DNA from: Monoglobus sp964617455 | GTDB lineage: Bacteria; Bacillota; Clostridia; Monoglobales; Monoglobaceae | DNA length: 64,000 nt | Assembly: GCA_964617455.1 (NCBI GenBank) | Contig: CAZTYF010000003.1 | Coordinates: forward strand, 52,037 to 116,036 | Direction of reading: 5' to 3' | Part shown: positions 51,807-61,195 of the stretch, one piece after another | Numbering within the stretch: position 1 is the stretch's first letter | Layout: each line of letters opens with the position of its first letter | Position numbers and translations under genes: made by a program | Notes under the pieces: model-generated | Databases searched by the model: none | What the model saw: only the letters and a program-made list of their open reading frames with translations | Told to the model about the DNA's origin: nothing

Positions 51807-54800
51807 ATGGAATCCGGACTTTACGAACAGGTCATAAATCACCGAATCGAAGAATATCTGAAAAACCCGAACAGGCAGATTCCGATTTCCGAGGATATCG
51901 ACTCGGCGGAGGCGCCTATGGTGCTGTCCCGCTATGTGGCATCCCTGATTGAAAAGCGGCTGGCGGATTTGGGCGAAGGGGGAGGCAGGGACAAACTCGA
52001 CAATCAAATCCGCCTTGTGAACGGCTTGATTGATTTGCTGTCCCGAGAGGATGACGGTATGGAGGTGAGCGATGAGGGAAAGCTGCTCACCGCCCTTATT
52101 GACGGTAGGAACACCGCCTATGCCCTAAATCCCAATTCGAAAGTTGTGCGGCCCGAAACCTCCGTCGCCCACAGTTCCCTGTTTACGGGAGCGGCTTTTG
52201 AACCGGGTATGTATACGGAACTCAAAAAGGAGATACTGTCCTCGGACAGAATCGATATGTTGGTGTCTTTCATAAAGTGGAGCGGGCTCAGGCTCATTAT
52301 GGATGAGCTTAGGGAGTTCACCCAAAAGGGAGGCAGATTGCGGATTATCACCACCTCCTATATGGGGGCTACGGATATAAAGGCGGTGGAGGAGCTCAGA
52401 AAGCTGCCCAATACGGAAATCAAAGTATCCTATGACACAAAGCGGACACGGCTCCACGCCAAGACCTATGTGTTCTATCGGGACACGGGTTTTACCACCG
52501 CCTATGTGGGCTCGTCCAATCTGTCCGGGGCGGCGATTTCCGGAGGCCTTGAATGGAACGTCAAGGTGACCGCCAAGGATTTGCCCGATGTTATTCAAAA
52601 GATAAGCGGAACCTTTGAGAGCTATTTGAATTCCGACGAGTTTGAAACCTACGACGAATCCGAAAAGCCCCGCCTGGAGCATTCCCTGAACGCCGAAAAG
52701 CATTTGGGAGAGGGGGAGGAAGAGCGGTATTTTTTCGATATTGTCCCCTATTCCTATCAGAAGCAGATTTTGGACAAATTGGAGGCGGAGCGGCAGGTCA
52801 GAGGGAATTACCGAAACCTTGTGGTTGCGGCAACCGGAACCGGGAAAACGGTGATTTCCGCCTTTGATTACAAAAACTTCCGCGCAAAACATCCGAACCG
52901 CAGGAACACCCTTCTGTTTGTGGCCCATCGGGAGGAAATCCTGAAACAAAGCCTTGATACTTTCAGAGGTATCCTCAAAGATGCAAACTTCGGAGGTCTG
53001 CTGGTGGGGAAGCATACCTCGGACGATATATCCCACCTGTTTATATCGATACAGTCTTTCAACAGCCAAAAACTCTATGAAAAAACCGATGCAGACTTTT
53101 ATGATTTTATCATAGTGGATGAATTCCACCATGCGGCGGCCCCTTCATACAAAACATTGCTCAATTTCTACAAGCCCAAAATCCTTTTGGGCTTGACGGC
53201 CACCCCCGAGCGGATGGACGGGGAGAATATACTGGAATACTTCAACAACCGCATTGCGGCGGAAATTCGCCTTCCGGAGGCCATTGACAGAAAACTGCTG
53301 TGTCCCTTTCACTACTTCGGCATTACGGACTCGGTTGACCTGAGCAGGGTGAAGTGGTCCCGGGGCGGATATGACCGGGGCGAGCTTTCCGATGTCTATA
53401 CAATAGAGAGCTACGGCGCCAGCGTTCGGGCGGAGCTTGTGGCAAGGTCGGTTGAAAAATATGTCACCGACATCGATGCCGTGAGAGGATTGGGCTTTTG
53501 CGTGTCAATCGAGCACGCCCGATTTATGGCGGAGCGGTTTAACAGTTGGGGCATACCCTCCATTCACCTGACCGGAGAATCGGATTCCGAAGAGCGCAGC
53601 ACCGCCAAATCCCGATTGGTGGCCGGGGAAATTAAATTCATATTCGTGGTGGACATCTATAACGAAGGCGTCGATATTCCCGAAATCAATACGGTGCTCT
53701 TTCTGAGGCCCACGGAGAGTCTGACGGTGTTTTTGCAACAGTTGGGTCGGGGTTTGAGACTTTCGGAAGGCAAGGAATGCCTGACGGTTTTGGACTTTAT
53801 CGGGCAGGCCAACAACAAATACAACTTTGAAGAGAAGTTTTCGGCCCTGCTCTCCAACACCGGAAAGAGCGTTGAGCGGGAAATCAAAGAGGGATTCGTG
53901 TCGGTTCCCACCGGATGCTTTATACAGCTCGAAAAAGTGGCCAAGGAGTATGTGCTGAAAAACATCAAAAGCGCCTTTAACCGTCGGTCAGGCTTGATTT
54001 CAAGGATTGCAACCTTCACCGAGGACAGCGGCCTTGAACTCAACTTGGAAAATTTCGTGTCATATTATCATCTCGATGTGCGCACCATATACAAATCCAA
54101 CTCTTTTTCAAGGCTTTGCGCCGAGGCGGGAGTGATTGAGGATTTTGACGAGGATTTGGAAAAGACAATGACCGGGGCCTTTTCCCGCATTTGCGCCATT
54201 GATTCGAGGCGGTGGATAAAATTCCTTTTGGAAGTGCTTCGGGAGGGGAACAGAACGGATTTTTCAGACAATGAAATCAGAATGCTCAAAATGTTCAACT
54301 ACACCGTGTGGAACAAAACCGACCGGGAAATGGGCTTCGGCTCCCCCATAGACGGCATAAGGGAAATCCGAAAGACGAAGGTGATGCTGAGTGAGCTAAT
54401 TGAGCTCCTTGAGTTCAACTACGGCCGAATTGATTTCATCGATGCCCAAGCGGACCTTGACTATGAATGCCCCATGGATTTGTATTGCACATATTCAAAG
54501 GCACAGCTGTTGCTGGCCCTGGATCTTGAAAATCCCTCTGCCATGCGTGAGGGAGTCAAATATATCGAGGAGAAAAAGACGGATGTTTTTCTGGTGACCC
54601 TCAACAAGTCGGACAAGGACTATTCCCCCAGCACCATGTATAAGGACTATTCCATAAGCGACACACTGTTCCATTGGCAGAGCCAAAGCACCACCGGGGA
54701 AGATTCCCCCACCGGCAGACGGTACAGAAACCACAGAGAAACCGGGAACAAGATTATGCTCTTTGTCAGAGAGAAAAACAGGGATTCCTTCGGCCTTACG

Positions 54801-54932
54801 TCCGGGTACACCTTTTTGGGTCTTGCGGATTTCGTAAGCTCAAAGGGAAGTGCGCCCATGAACATCGTTTGGAAATTGCACAGGCCGATTCCCGCGAAAT
54901 ATTTGAGAAAGACAAACCAATTGATAGGCTGA
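51807..54932 (+). CDS. PLD-nuclease / superfamily II helicase / DUF3427 protein
   Basis: A 1041-residue multidomain protein. Near the N-terminus lies a phospholipase-D-type nuclease domain with TRLHAKTYVFYRDTGF (His217, Lys219) and VGSSNLSGAAISGG. Next is a superfamily II helicase: motif I AATGTGKTVISAF near residue 340, motif II as DEFHHAA near 437, motif III GLTATPERMDG, and motif VI QQLGRGLRLSEG near 650. The last 340 residues match the DUF3427 region found behind such helicases, ending with TSGYTFLGLADFVSSKG. Only one HKD-like motif is seen, so a dimer may be needed. Proteins of this build are thought to act on nucleic acid in repair or defence; which applies here is unknown. GGAGGTG precedes the ATG. 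Confidence 0.85.
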   Translation: MESGLYEQVINHRIEEYLKNPNRQIPISEDIDSAEAPMVLSRYVASLIEKRLADLGEGGGRDKLDNQIRLVNGLIDLLSREDDGMEVSDEGKLLTALIDGRNTAYALNPNSKVVRPETSVAHSSLFTGAAFEPGMYTELKKEILSSDRIDMLVSFIKWSGLRLIMDELREFTQKGGRLRIITTSYMGATDIKAVEELRKLPNTEIKVSYDTKRTRLHAKTYVFYRDTGFTTAYVGSSNLSGAAISGGLEWNVKVTAKDLPDVIQKISGTFESYLNSDEFETYDESEKPRLEHSLNAEKHLGEGEEERYFFDIVPYSYQKQILDKLEAERQVRGNYRNLVVAATGTGKTVISAFDYKNFRAKHPNRRNTLLFVAHREEILKQSLDTFRGILKDANFGGLLVGKHTSDDISHLFISIQSFNSQKLYEKTDADFYDFIIVDEFHHAAAPSYKTLLNFYKPKILLGLTATPERMDGENILEYFNNRIAAEIRLPEAIDRKLLCPFHYFGITDSVDLSRVKWSRGGYDRGELSDVYTIESYGASVRAELVARSVEKYVTDIDAVRGLGFCVSIEHARFMAERFNSWGIPSIHLTGESDSEERSTAKSRLVAGEIKFIFVVDIYNEGVDIPEINTVLFLRPTESLTVFLQQLGRGLRLSEGKECLTVLDFIGQANNKYNFEEKFSALLSNTGKSVEREIKEGFVSVPTGCFIQLEKVAKEYVLKNIKSAFNRRSGLISRIATFTEDSGLELNLENFVSYYHLDVRTIYKSNSFSRLCAEAGVIEDFDEDLEKTMTGAFSRICAIDSRRWIKFLLEVLREGNRTDFSDNEIRMLKMFNYTVWNKTDREMGFGSPIDGIREIRKTKVMLSELIELLEFNYGRIDFIDAQADLDYECPMDLYCTYSKAQLLLALDLENPSAMREGVKYIEEKKTDVFLVTLNKSDKDYSPSTMYKDYSISDTLFHWQSQSTTGEDSPTGRRYRNHRETGNKIMLFVREKNRDSFGLTSGYTFLGLADFVSSKGSAPMNIVWKLHRPIPAKYLRKTNQLIG

Positions 54933-54964
54933 GGTATTAATATAAGATTGGTGGGATAAATAAA

Positions 54965-55384
54965 ATGCAAGGACGGAACCAAACCAACATCCGAACAATC
55001 GAAGTCGCCGCTGCCATCATCGAAAACGATGAGGGGCGGGTTTTGATATGCCGCAGGGCCCTCGATTCCCCCATGGGAGGACTTTGGGAGTTTCCGGGAG
55101 GCAAGCGGGAGGCGGGCGAGACCTTTGAGCGGTGCCTCATTCGGGAGTGCCGTGAGGAATTGGGTGTCGAAATCAAAATAAAGAGGGAATTTGCCAAAAC
55201 GGAGTATGAAACGGATACGGGCCTCATAAAATTCGTATTCTATGAGGCGGAGATTGCATCGGGAGAGCTTCACAAAAATGTCCACAAAAGCATAAAGTGG
55301 GTCCTCCTGCGGGAGACATCGGACTACTCCTTTTGCCCTGCGGACCGGGAAATCCTGAAAAAGCTTCGGGCTCGGTCGTCCTAA
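54965..55384 (+). CDS. NUDIX hydrolase of the MutT type
   Basis: A 139-residue pyrophosphohydrolase. The Nudix box is complete (GKREAGETFERCLIRECREE, continuing LGV; it starts near residue 42) and WEFPGGK before it is typical of MutT/CTP-pyrophosphohydrolases, which remove oxidised or unusual nucleotides such as 8-oxo-dGTP. It lies 32 bases after the PLD-helicase gene on the same strand, with GGTGGGA before the ATG, so the two are probably one operon. A nucleotide-cleaning enzyme next to a nuclease-helicase fits either repair or a defence role (inference). Confidence 0.9.
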   Translation: MQGRNQTNIRTIEVAAAIIENDEGRVLICRRALDSPMGGLWEFPGGKREAGETFERCLIRECREELGVEIKIKREFAKTEYETDTGLIKFVFYEAEIASGELHKNVHKSIKWVLLRETSDYSFCPADREILKKLRARSS

Positions 55385-55413
55385 AACGGAGTTAATTTTA
55401 AGTGAAAATCAAA

Positions 55414-55442
55414 ACATCCCCCGGCCTTAAGCCGAGGGATGT
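55414..55442 (-). terminator. Terminator of the str operon after tuf
   Basis: ACATCCC-CCGGC and GCCGA-GGGATGT form a 12-bp stem with one mismatch and a CTTAA loop; on the minus strand TTTGATTTT follows, 13 bases past the tuf stop. Confidence 0.8.
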
Positions 55443-55454
55443 GTGTTTTCGGGA

Positions 55455-56657
55455 TTATTTTATAATCTCGGTAACAACGCCGGAGCCTACGGTTCTGCCG
55501 CCTTCGCGGATGGCGAAGCGGAGTCCGTTCTCGATGGCGATGGATGTGGTCAGTTCCACGGTCATGGTAACATTGTCACCGGGCATACACATTTCCGTGC
55601 CTTCCGGCAGGTATACAACACCGGTAACATCCGTCGTTCTGAAATAGAACTGGGGTCTGTAGTTGGTGAAGAAAGGTGTGTGGCGGCCGCCCTCGTCCTT
55701 GGTCAGAACATAAACCTCACCCTTGAACTTGGTGTGGGGGGTGATGGAGCCGGGCTTTGCCAAAACCTGTCCTCTTTCGATTTCCGTGCGGGCAACACCT
55801 CTGAGCAGTGCGCCTACATTCTCGCCGGCTTCGGCGTAGTCAAGAATCTTTCTGAACATCTCAAGACTCGTAACAACAACCTTGCGAATCTCGTCGGTGA
55901 GACCAACGATTTCAACCTCGTCGCCGGACTTGATGGTTCCTCTCTCAACACGGCCCGTAGCAACGGTACCGCGGCCCGTAATGGAGAATATGTCCTCGAT
56001 GGGCATAAGGAAAGGCAAATCGCTCTGTCTGTCCGGAGTGGGGATGTAGGTATCAACGGCATCCATAAGCTCATGGATGCAATCATACTGCGGGTCGTTG
56101 GGGTCTGTGGATGTGCAGTTGAGAACATCCAAAGCCGAACCCTTTATGATGGGAATATCATCGCCCGGGAATTCATACTCCGTGAGCAGCTCTCTGATTT
56201 CCATCTCAACCAGTTCAAGGAGTTCGTCGTCGTCAACCTGGTCAACTTTGTTCAGGAAAACGATGATGTAGGGAACGCCAACCTGACGGGAAAGGAGAAT
56301 GTGTTCACGAGTCTGGGGCATGGGGCCGTCGGCGGCGGATACAACCAGAATCGCACCGTCCATCTGAGCGGCGCCCGTGATCATGTTCTTTACGTAGTCG
56401 GCATGTCCGGGGCAGTCAACGTGGGCGTAGTGGCGGTTTTCCGTCTCATACTCAACGTGAGCCGTGGAGATTGTGATACCTCTTTCTCTCTCTTCGGGAG
56501 CCTTGTCGATCTCGTCATATGCCTCATATTTGGCCTTGCCTTCCATAGCCAAAACCTTAGTGATGGCGGCTGTGAGAGTGGTCTTACCGTGGTCAACATG
56601 GCCTATGGTGCCTATGTTGACATGGGGTTTGGTTCTTTCGTATTTTTGCTTTGCCAT
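55455..56657 (-). CDS. tuf: Elongation factor Tu
   Basis: A 400-residue GTPase that brings aminoacyl-tRNA to the ribosome. G motifs: GHVDHGKTTLTAAIT, RGITISTAHVEYE, DCPGHADYV and NKVDQVDD. Domains II and III follow in the normal order with ETFRKILDYAEAGENVGALL-type text written here as EMFRKILDYAEAGENVGALL and GGRHTPFFTNYRPQFYFRTT. Length is standard. AAGGAGGTC lies 11 bases before the ATG. It is last in rpsL-rpsG-fusA-tuf, but it also has its own promoter in the 172-base gap behind fusA. Confidence 0.97.
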   Translation of the reverse strand: MAKQKYERTKPHVNIGTIGHVDHGKTTLTAAITKVLAMEGKAKYEAYDEIDKAPEERERGITISTAHVEYETENRHYAHVDCPGHADYVKNMITGAAQMDGAILVVSAADGPMPQTREHILLSRQVGVPYIIVFLNKVDQVDDDELLELVEMEIRELLTEYEFPGDDIPIIKGSALDVLNCTSTDPNDPQYDCIHELMDAVDTYIPTPDRQSDLPFLMPIEDIFSITGRGTVATGRVERGTIKSGDEVEIVGLTDEIRKVVVTSLEMFRKILDYAEAGENVGALLRGVARTEIERGQVLAKPGSITPHTKFKGEVYVLTKDEGGRHTPFFTNYRPQFYFRTTDVTGVVYLPEGTEMCMPGDNVTMTVELTTSIAIENGLRFAIREGGRTVGSGVVTEIIK

Positions 56658-56728
56658 TTTTCAATGACCTCCTTATTTTATTTTATTATTTTTAATCAAT
56701 TTTTTTATGGGACCGTGAAACCGATTTC

Positions 56729-56757
56729 ATTTTACTATTAAATTTGAAAAAATTCAA
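56729..56757 (-). promoter_or_regulatory. Internal promoter of tuf
   Basis: On the minus strand: TTGAAT (56757-56752), 17 bases, TAAAAT (56734-56729), between fusA and tuf. Confidence 0.7.
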
Positions 56758-56829
56758 GTCTTTTTTATGAAAATTTTTAAAATCTTCCCATAAAAATGTT
56801 CATCTTTCGCTCATATTCCTCTCGGTTTA

Positions 56830-58908
56830 TCAGCCGCGAGCCCGCTCTTTGATAATCTTTTCGGAGAGACTCTTGGGCAATTCCTCGAAGTGGCTGGGCT
56901 CCATGGAATACTGGCCTCGGCCCTGAGTCTTGGAGCGCAAATCCGTGGCATATCCGAACATCTCGGACAGGGGCACATTTACGGTAATTTCCTGAGCTCC
57001 CGCTCCGGTTTCCATACCCTGAATCTGGCCTCTGCGGCCGTTAAGGTCGCCCATAACGTCGCCCATATAATCCTCGGGAACGGTGACAACCACCTTCATA
57101 ATGGGCTCCAAAATAACCGGGTCGGCCTTTGCGGCCCCTTCTTTGAATGCCATGGATGCGGCAATCTTGAACGCCAATTCCGATGAGTCAACCTCGTGGA
57201 ACGAGCCGTCCACCAATGTGCACTTCACATCCACAACGGGATATCCCGCCAGAATGCCCGATTCCATGGCACCTTGGATGCCTGCGTCCACGGCGGGAAT
57301 GTATTCCTTGGGAATGGCTCCGCCCACTATCTTGTTCTCGAAAATATATCCCTCGCCGGGTTTTAAGGGCTCTATATCCATAACAACATGGGCATATTGA
57401 CCCTTGCCTCCCGTCTGGCGGGCGTATTTCTTGTCCACATGGACGGCTTTCCGAATGGTCTCTCTGTAAGATACCTGCGGATTGCCCACATTGGCCTCAA
57501 CCCTGAACTCACGGAGCAGTCTGTCGACAATAATCTCCAGGTGGAGCTCACCCATACCGGCAATGATGGTCTGGCCCGTCTCATCGTCCGTGTAGGTTTT
57601 GAAGGTAGGGTCCTCTTCCGCCAGTTTGGCCAAAGCGATGGCCATTTTTTCCTGGCCGGCCTTGGTTTTGGGCTCTATGGCAACTCGAATAACCGGTTCG
57701 GGGAACTCCATGGATTCAAGAACAACGGGATGCTCTTCATCGCAGAGGGTGTCGCCGGTGGTGGTGTTTTTGAGGCCCACCGCAGCAGCTATGTCCCCGG
57801 AGTATACCATATCGATATCCTCTCTGTGGTTGGAATGCATAAGCAGAATTCTGCCCACTCTCTCTTTGTTTCCCTTCACGGAATTATACACATAGGAACC
57901 GCTCTTTAAGGTCCCGGAATATACCCTGAAGAAACAGAGCTTGCCCACAAAGGGGTCCGTCATAATCTTGAAGGCCAAAGCCGAAAAAGGTTCATCATCC
58001 GAGGCACGGCGAACCGTTTCCTCCTCGGAACCCGGGATTTTGCCCGCAATGGGCGGTATGTCAAGAGGTGACGGCAAAAAGTCGATAACCGCATTTAGCA
58101 TATTCTGCACGCCCTTGTTTCTGTAGGATGAGCCGCACAGAACCGGTACCATTTCGTTGGCTATGGTGGCTTTTCGGATGGCTCCTTTGATTTCCTCTTC
58201 GGTAAGGTCGCCGCCTTCCAAGTACTTGTCCATAAGCTTTTCGTCCGTCTCGGCTACGGATTCCAGGAGAGCCTCTCTGTATTCCGCAGCCTTTTCCTTC
58301 ATATCCTCGGGAATTTCTTCGACTTTTTCGACCAGTCCCAATTCGTCATAGTATACATAGGCTTTCATTTGGATCAAATCCACCAAGCCTTTGAAATCTT
58401 CCTCCGCACCTATGGGAAGCTGGATGGGGACCGCATTGCATTTGAGTCTGTCCTTCATCATGTCGATAACGTTATAGAAATCGGCTCCCATGATGTCCAT
58501 TTTGTTTACATACACCATACGGGGAACTTTATACTTGTCCGCCTGGCGCCAAACCGTCTCGGACTGGGGCTCTACACCGCCCTTGGCACAGAGAACCGTC
58601 ACGCTGCCGTCAAGGACTCTGAGGGAGCGTTCCACTTCAACGGTGAAATCCACATGTCCCGGAGTGTCGATGATGTTGATTCTGTGGCCCTCCCACTCTG
58701 CGGTGGTCGCGGCGGAAGTGATGGTGATGCCCCGTTCCTGCTCCTGTTCCATCCAGTCCATTGTGGCTGCGCCCTCATGTACCTCGCCCATTTTATGAAC
58801 ACGGCCGGTATAGAACAGAATGCGTTCCGTGGTGGTTGTTTTGCCGGCATCAATATGAGCCATGATGCCTATATTCCTTGTTTTCTCCAATGAAAACGCT
58901 CTACCCAT
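56830..58908 (-). CDS. fusA: Elongation factor G
   Basis: A 692-residue translocase GTPase. G motifs: HIDAGKTTTTERILF, RGITITSAAT, DTPGHVDFT and NKMDIMGADF. Domains II-V follow, including GELHLEIIVDRLL (domain III) and RGQIQGMETGAGAQ (domain V). Length is standard. The ATG at 58908 gives MGRAFSLEKTRNIGIMAHID and follows AAGGAGTTTTATA; the frame is open upstream through the rpsG-fusA gap but has no family match there. It sits 113 bases behind rpsG. Confidence 0.97.
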   Translation of the reverse strand: MGRAFSLEKTRNIGIMAHIDAGKTTTTERILFYTGRVHKMGEVHEGAATMDWMEQEQERGITITSAATTAEWEGHRINIIDTPGHVDFTVEVERSLRVLDGSVTVLCAKGGVEPQSETVWRQADKYKVPRMVYVNKMDIMGADFYNVIDMMKDRLKCNAVPIQLPIGAEEDFKGLVDLIQMKAYVYYDELGLVEKVEEIPEDMKEKAAEYREALLESVAETDEKLMDKYLEGGDLTEEEIKGAIRKATIANEMVPVLCGSSYRNKGVQNMLNAVIDFLPSPLDIPPIAGKIPGSEEETVRRASDDEPFSALAFKIMTDPFVGKLCFFRVYSGTLKSGSYVYNSVKGNKERVGRILLMHSNHREDIDMVYSGDIAAAVGLKNTTTGDTLCDEEHPVVLESMEFPEPVIRVAIEPKTKAGQEKMAIALAKLAEEDPTFKTYTDDETGQTIIAGMGELHLEIIVDRLLREFRVEANVGNPQVSYRETIRKAVHVDKKYARQTGGKGQYAHVVMDIEPLKPGEGYIFENKIVGGAIPKEYIPAVDAGIQGAMESGILAGYPVVDVKCTLVDGSFHEVDSSELAFKIAASMAFKEGAAKADPVILEPIMKVVVTVPEDYMGDVMGDLNGRRGQIQGMETGAGAQEITVNVPLSEMFGYATDLRSKTQGRGQYSMEPSHFEELPKSLSEKIIKERARG

Positions 58909-59021
58909 ATAAAACTCCTTCCAAGTATCGTCCTCGGCATTTGACAAACAGCAACTCCTCCCCTTGGGGTCTGAGGTACACCGGGGCGAAACCCCAAAGG
59001 ATCGCAAAACTCTTGCCGGGA

Positions 59022-59492
59022 TTACCAGCGGAAACTTGCGAAGGCCTTGTTTGCCTCTGCCATTCTGTGAGTGTCTTCTTTTCTTTTGTATGCGCCGCCT
59101 GTGCTGTTGGTGGCATCCATAAGCTCATTGGCGAGCCTCTCTGCCATTGTTCTTTCGCCGCGCTGTCTCGCAAACTGTGTTATCCACCTGAGTCCCAAAG
59201 TACGGCGTCTCTCGGGTCTTACCTCGATAGGCACCTGATAGTTGGCACCGCCGATACGGCGGGCTTTTACCTCTAAGACCGGCATAACATTGTTCATGGC
59301 GTCGTCAAAGACATCAACGGGATTTTTACCCGTTCTCTCTTTTATGATATCGAAAGCATCATAGACGATTCTCTGAGCGACGCCTTTCTTTCCGTCGAGC
59401 ATGATGTTGTTGATGAGTCTCGTTACAAGCTTGCTGTTGTATACCGGGTCCGGCAAAACATCCCGACGGACAACATGACCTCTTCTTGGCAC
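59022..59492 (-). CDS. rpsG: 30S ribosomal protein S7
   Basis: A 156-residue ribosomal protein that binds 16S rRNA and starts assembly of the small-subunit head. It begins MPRRGHVVRRDVLPDPVYNS and ends KEDTHRMAEANKAFASFRW, both standard, with LDGKKGVAQRIVYDAFDII in between. AAGGAGGGGAAGAAAGT precedes the ATG. It lies 143 bases behind rpsL in the str operon. Confidence 0.97.
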   Translation of the reverse strand: MPRRGHVVRRDVLPDPVYNSKLVTRLINNIMLDGKKGVAQRIVYDAFDIIKERTGKNPVDVFDDAMNNVMPVLEVKARRIGGANYQVPIEVRPERRRTLGLRWITQFARQRGERTMAERLANELMDATNSTGGAYKRKEDTHRMAEANKAFASFRW

Positions 59493-59635
59493 TTTCTTCC
59501 CCTCCTTACTTTACTTGCGGCTTATCACCGCTAAGGTACTCAATGTCATTTAATACACTGTCGTGCGCACAAACCATATATAGAAAAAATATCTACAAAC
59601 ATATGCACACATTTGAAATTTTGCACGGCCGGGAC

Positions 59636-60046
59636 TTACTTGGGTCTCTTTGTGCCGTACTTGGATCTGCCCTGTCTGCGAGTGTCAACACCCGAAGTAT
59701 CGAGAGTACCGCGGATGATATGATAACGCACACCGGGGAGGTCTTTGATACGTCCGCCGCGAATCATAACAACGCTGTGCTCTTGCAGGTTGTGACCGAT
59801 TCCGGGGATGTAGGCAGAAACCTCAATACCGTTCGTAAGACGGACACGAGCAACTTTACGCAAAGCGGAATTGGGCTTCTTGGGCGTCATGGTTCTGACC
59901 GAAGTGCAAACGCCTCTCTTTTGGGGAGAAGATTGGTCGGTCGTGCGCTTTTTAATGGTATTCATACCTTTTTGAAGCGCAGGAGCCGTGGATTTTTTCT
60001 CCACCGTGGATCTGCCCGTTCTTACCAATTGGTTAAATGTCGGCAT
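59636..60046 (-). CDS. rpsL: 30S ribosomal protein S12
   Basis: A 136-residue ribosomal protein of the decoding centre. It starts MPTFNQLVRTGRSTVEKKST and contains TPKKPNSALRKVARVRLT and GRIKDLPGVRYHIIRG. The lysines at the two positions linked to streptomycin resistance (KPNS and IKDLPG) are wild type. The ATG at 60046 follows GGAGGTGAACAT; an upstream in-frame ATG six codons earlier lies before that site. It is first in the operon; rpoB/rpoC are not immediately upstream, since the next bases belong to mobile-element remnants. Confidence 0.97.
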   Translation of the reverse strand: MPTFNQLVRTGRSTVEKKSTAPALQKGMNTIKKRTTDQSSPQKRGVCTSVRTMTPKKPNSALRKVARVRLTNGIEVSAYIPGIGHNLQEHSVVMIRGGRIKDLPGVRYHIIRGTLDTSGVDTRRQGRSKYGTKRPK

Positions 60047-60114
60047 ATGTTCACCTCCATACAAATAGATTCAGACCGCATTTTGGGCGCACTATCCCCC
60101 AAAGCAGCCATACC

Positions 60115-60142
60115 ATTATATCACAATTTTAAGCTTTGTCAA
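60115..60142 (-). promoter_or_regulatory. Promoter of the str operon
   Basis: On the minus strand: TTGACA (60142-60137), 16 bases, TATAAT (60120-60115); about 60 bases of leader before rpsL. Confidence 0.8.
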
Positions 60143-60206
60143 GGTTTTTTTTTTAATATACCGAGCCGCGGCTGTGTAGGTTTACAATTGATGTGTTACA
60201 TTCCGA

Positions 60207-60243
60207 CAGATTTAGTCAGGAGTTAGACTCCCAACTAAATCTG
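60207..60243 (+). repeat. Nested perfect hairpin at the head of a transposase remnant
   Basis: Outer arms CAGATTTAGT (60207-60216) and ACTAAATCTG (60234-60243), inner arms GGAGT (60219-60223) and ACTCC (60227-60231). Such a stem ahead of an insertion-sequence gene can block read-through from outside or be part of the element end. Confidence 0.6.
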
Positions 60244-60324
60244 CCGGCTAAAAAAGAATATACGGAAACTCCGTTTTGTGTTATAATGTATGTGCAAAAA
60301 AATAAAACAAAGGAGAATCCGTAT

Positions 60325-60390
60325 ATGGACAGTATAACACAAACCATGCGCTATAGGCAAGCGGCAATTGAATATTCTTTTAAACTATAA
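60325..60390 (+). pseudogene. Truncated start of an insertion-sequence transposase
   Basis: A 21-codon frame, MDSITQTMRYRQAAIEYSFKL, behind AAAGGAGAA. It resembles the first residues of integrase-core (IS3/IS481-type) transposases common in Clostridia, as recalled. It breaks off at the left border of the next element: its stop codon TAA is the first three bases of the presumed IS30 end. The rest of that transposase is not found on the far side. Confidence 0.45.
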
Positions 60391-61195
60391 ATTGCAATAT
60401 AAAATGTCACCAAAGAATGCATGGTAAATTTAGTAAATTTGTCAGTTCCTTGGATGATAACCAGTCGTATTTTTTCCTTGGATAGTTGTTCATCCAGTCT
60501 TGGATATACTTAATGAATTTTTTGGTATATTTTGAAATATCTTCACCTTTTTTTATGAAGCGTCTTATCAGTTTATTGGCACACTCGTTTGTGCCTCGTT
60601 CCCAGGCACTGTACGGATGCGCATAGTACACCGCCACTCTTTTTCCGTTTGTTACAGCTGATTGTTCCATTCCCTGAAAATCAAGGTTTTCGCTTCCGTT
60701 GTCGCAGGTTATTGTCTTAAATATCTCCCTAAAGTTTTTTGAACCCATTCTACATTCAATCTTGTCTAATTCAGATATTATACATTCCTGTTTATTCTCG
60801 CTTATTTTCCGTATAATTTCAAATTTTGTCGAACTTTCTGTCAGAACCATCAACACACATTGTGTTATTATAGTCATGCTTCTTCTGTGCTACGTCGGCA
60901 CTGTATTCAACCCTAACGGTTAAATCGGAGTTTAGCAATTCGACCCTTCCCAACGCAATTTCGCATTGAATTGTACGCTTGCTGCGTCCCCCAAGGAGTT
61001 CACCTATCTCCCCCGGCTTAATTCCGGCTTTCAACAATGCCTCAATTTTTTGTCTGTCTTCGTATTTTAGGTGTTGACCTTTTTTGTTTTTTGTTGTACA
61101 ATCTAACTGACTCATAGCAATTCTCCTTTGGTTATTTTTTTCCACTAATATTATACCACGAGTTTTGCTTTGAGTCTTTATTTTGTGTCAATTTA
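60388..61195 (-). mobile_element. Decayed IS30-family element
   Basis: About 0.8 kb, AT-rich compared with the str operon. Boundaries are tentative: TAAATTG with a following AAAAT (60388-60405) mirrors ATTTTGTGTCAATTTA (61180-61195). The transposase inside is broken. Full-length elements would be larger because the centre of the gene is missing. Confidence 0.55.
60407..61115 (-). pseudogene. IS30-family transposase with internal deletion and frameshift
   Basis: The N-terminal half (start ATG 61115 after AAAGGAGAATTGCT) carries the IS30 helix-turn-helix: HLKYEDRQKIEALLKAGIKP, then GEIGELLGGRSKRTIQCEIA. It runs in one frame to about 60855. The C-terminal half is in another frame (from about 60877) with CDNGSENLDF, YYAHPYSAWERGTNECANKL and RFIKKGEDISKYTKKFIKYI, the second part of the DDE core. 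Between them the sequence jumps from the linker DYNNT straight to CVLMVLTESSTKFEII, so roughly 130-150 residues, with the first catalytic Asp, are lost. Not functional. Confidence 0.85.

Noticed and set aside
55443..56741. 432-residue plus-strand frame opposite tuf
   Set aside because: A shadow of the highly biased codon use of tuf; the minus-strand protein is certain.
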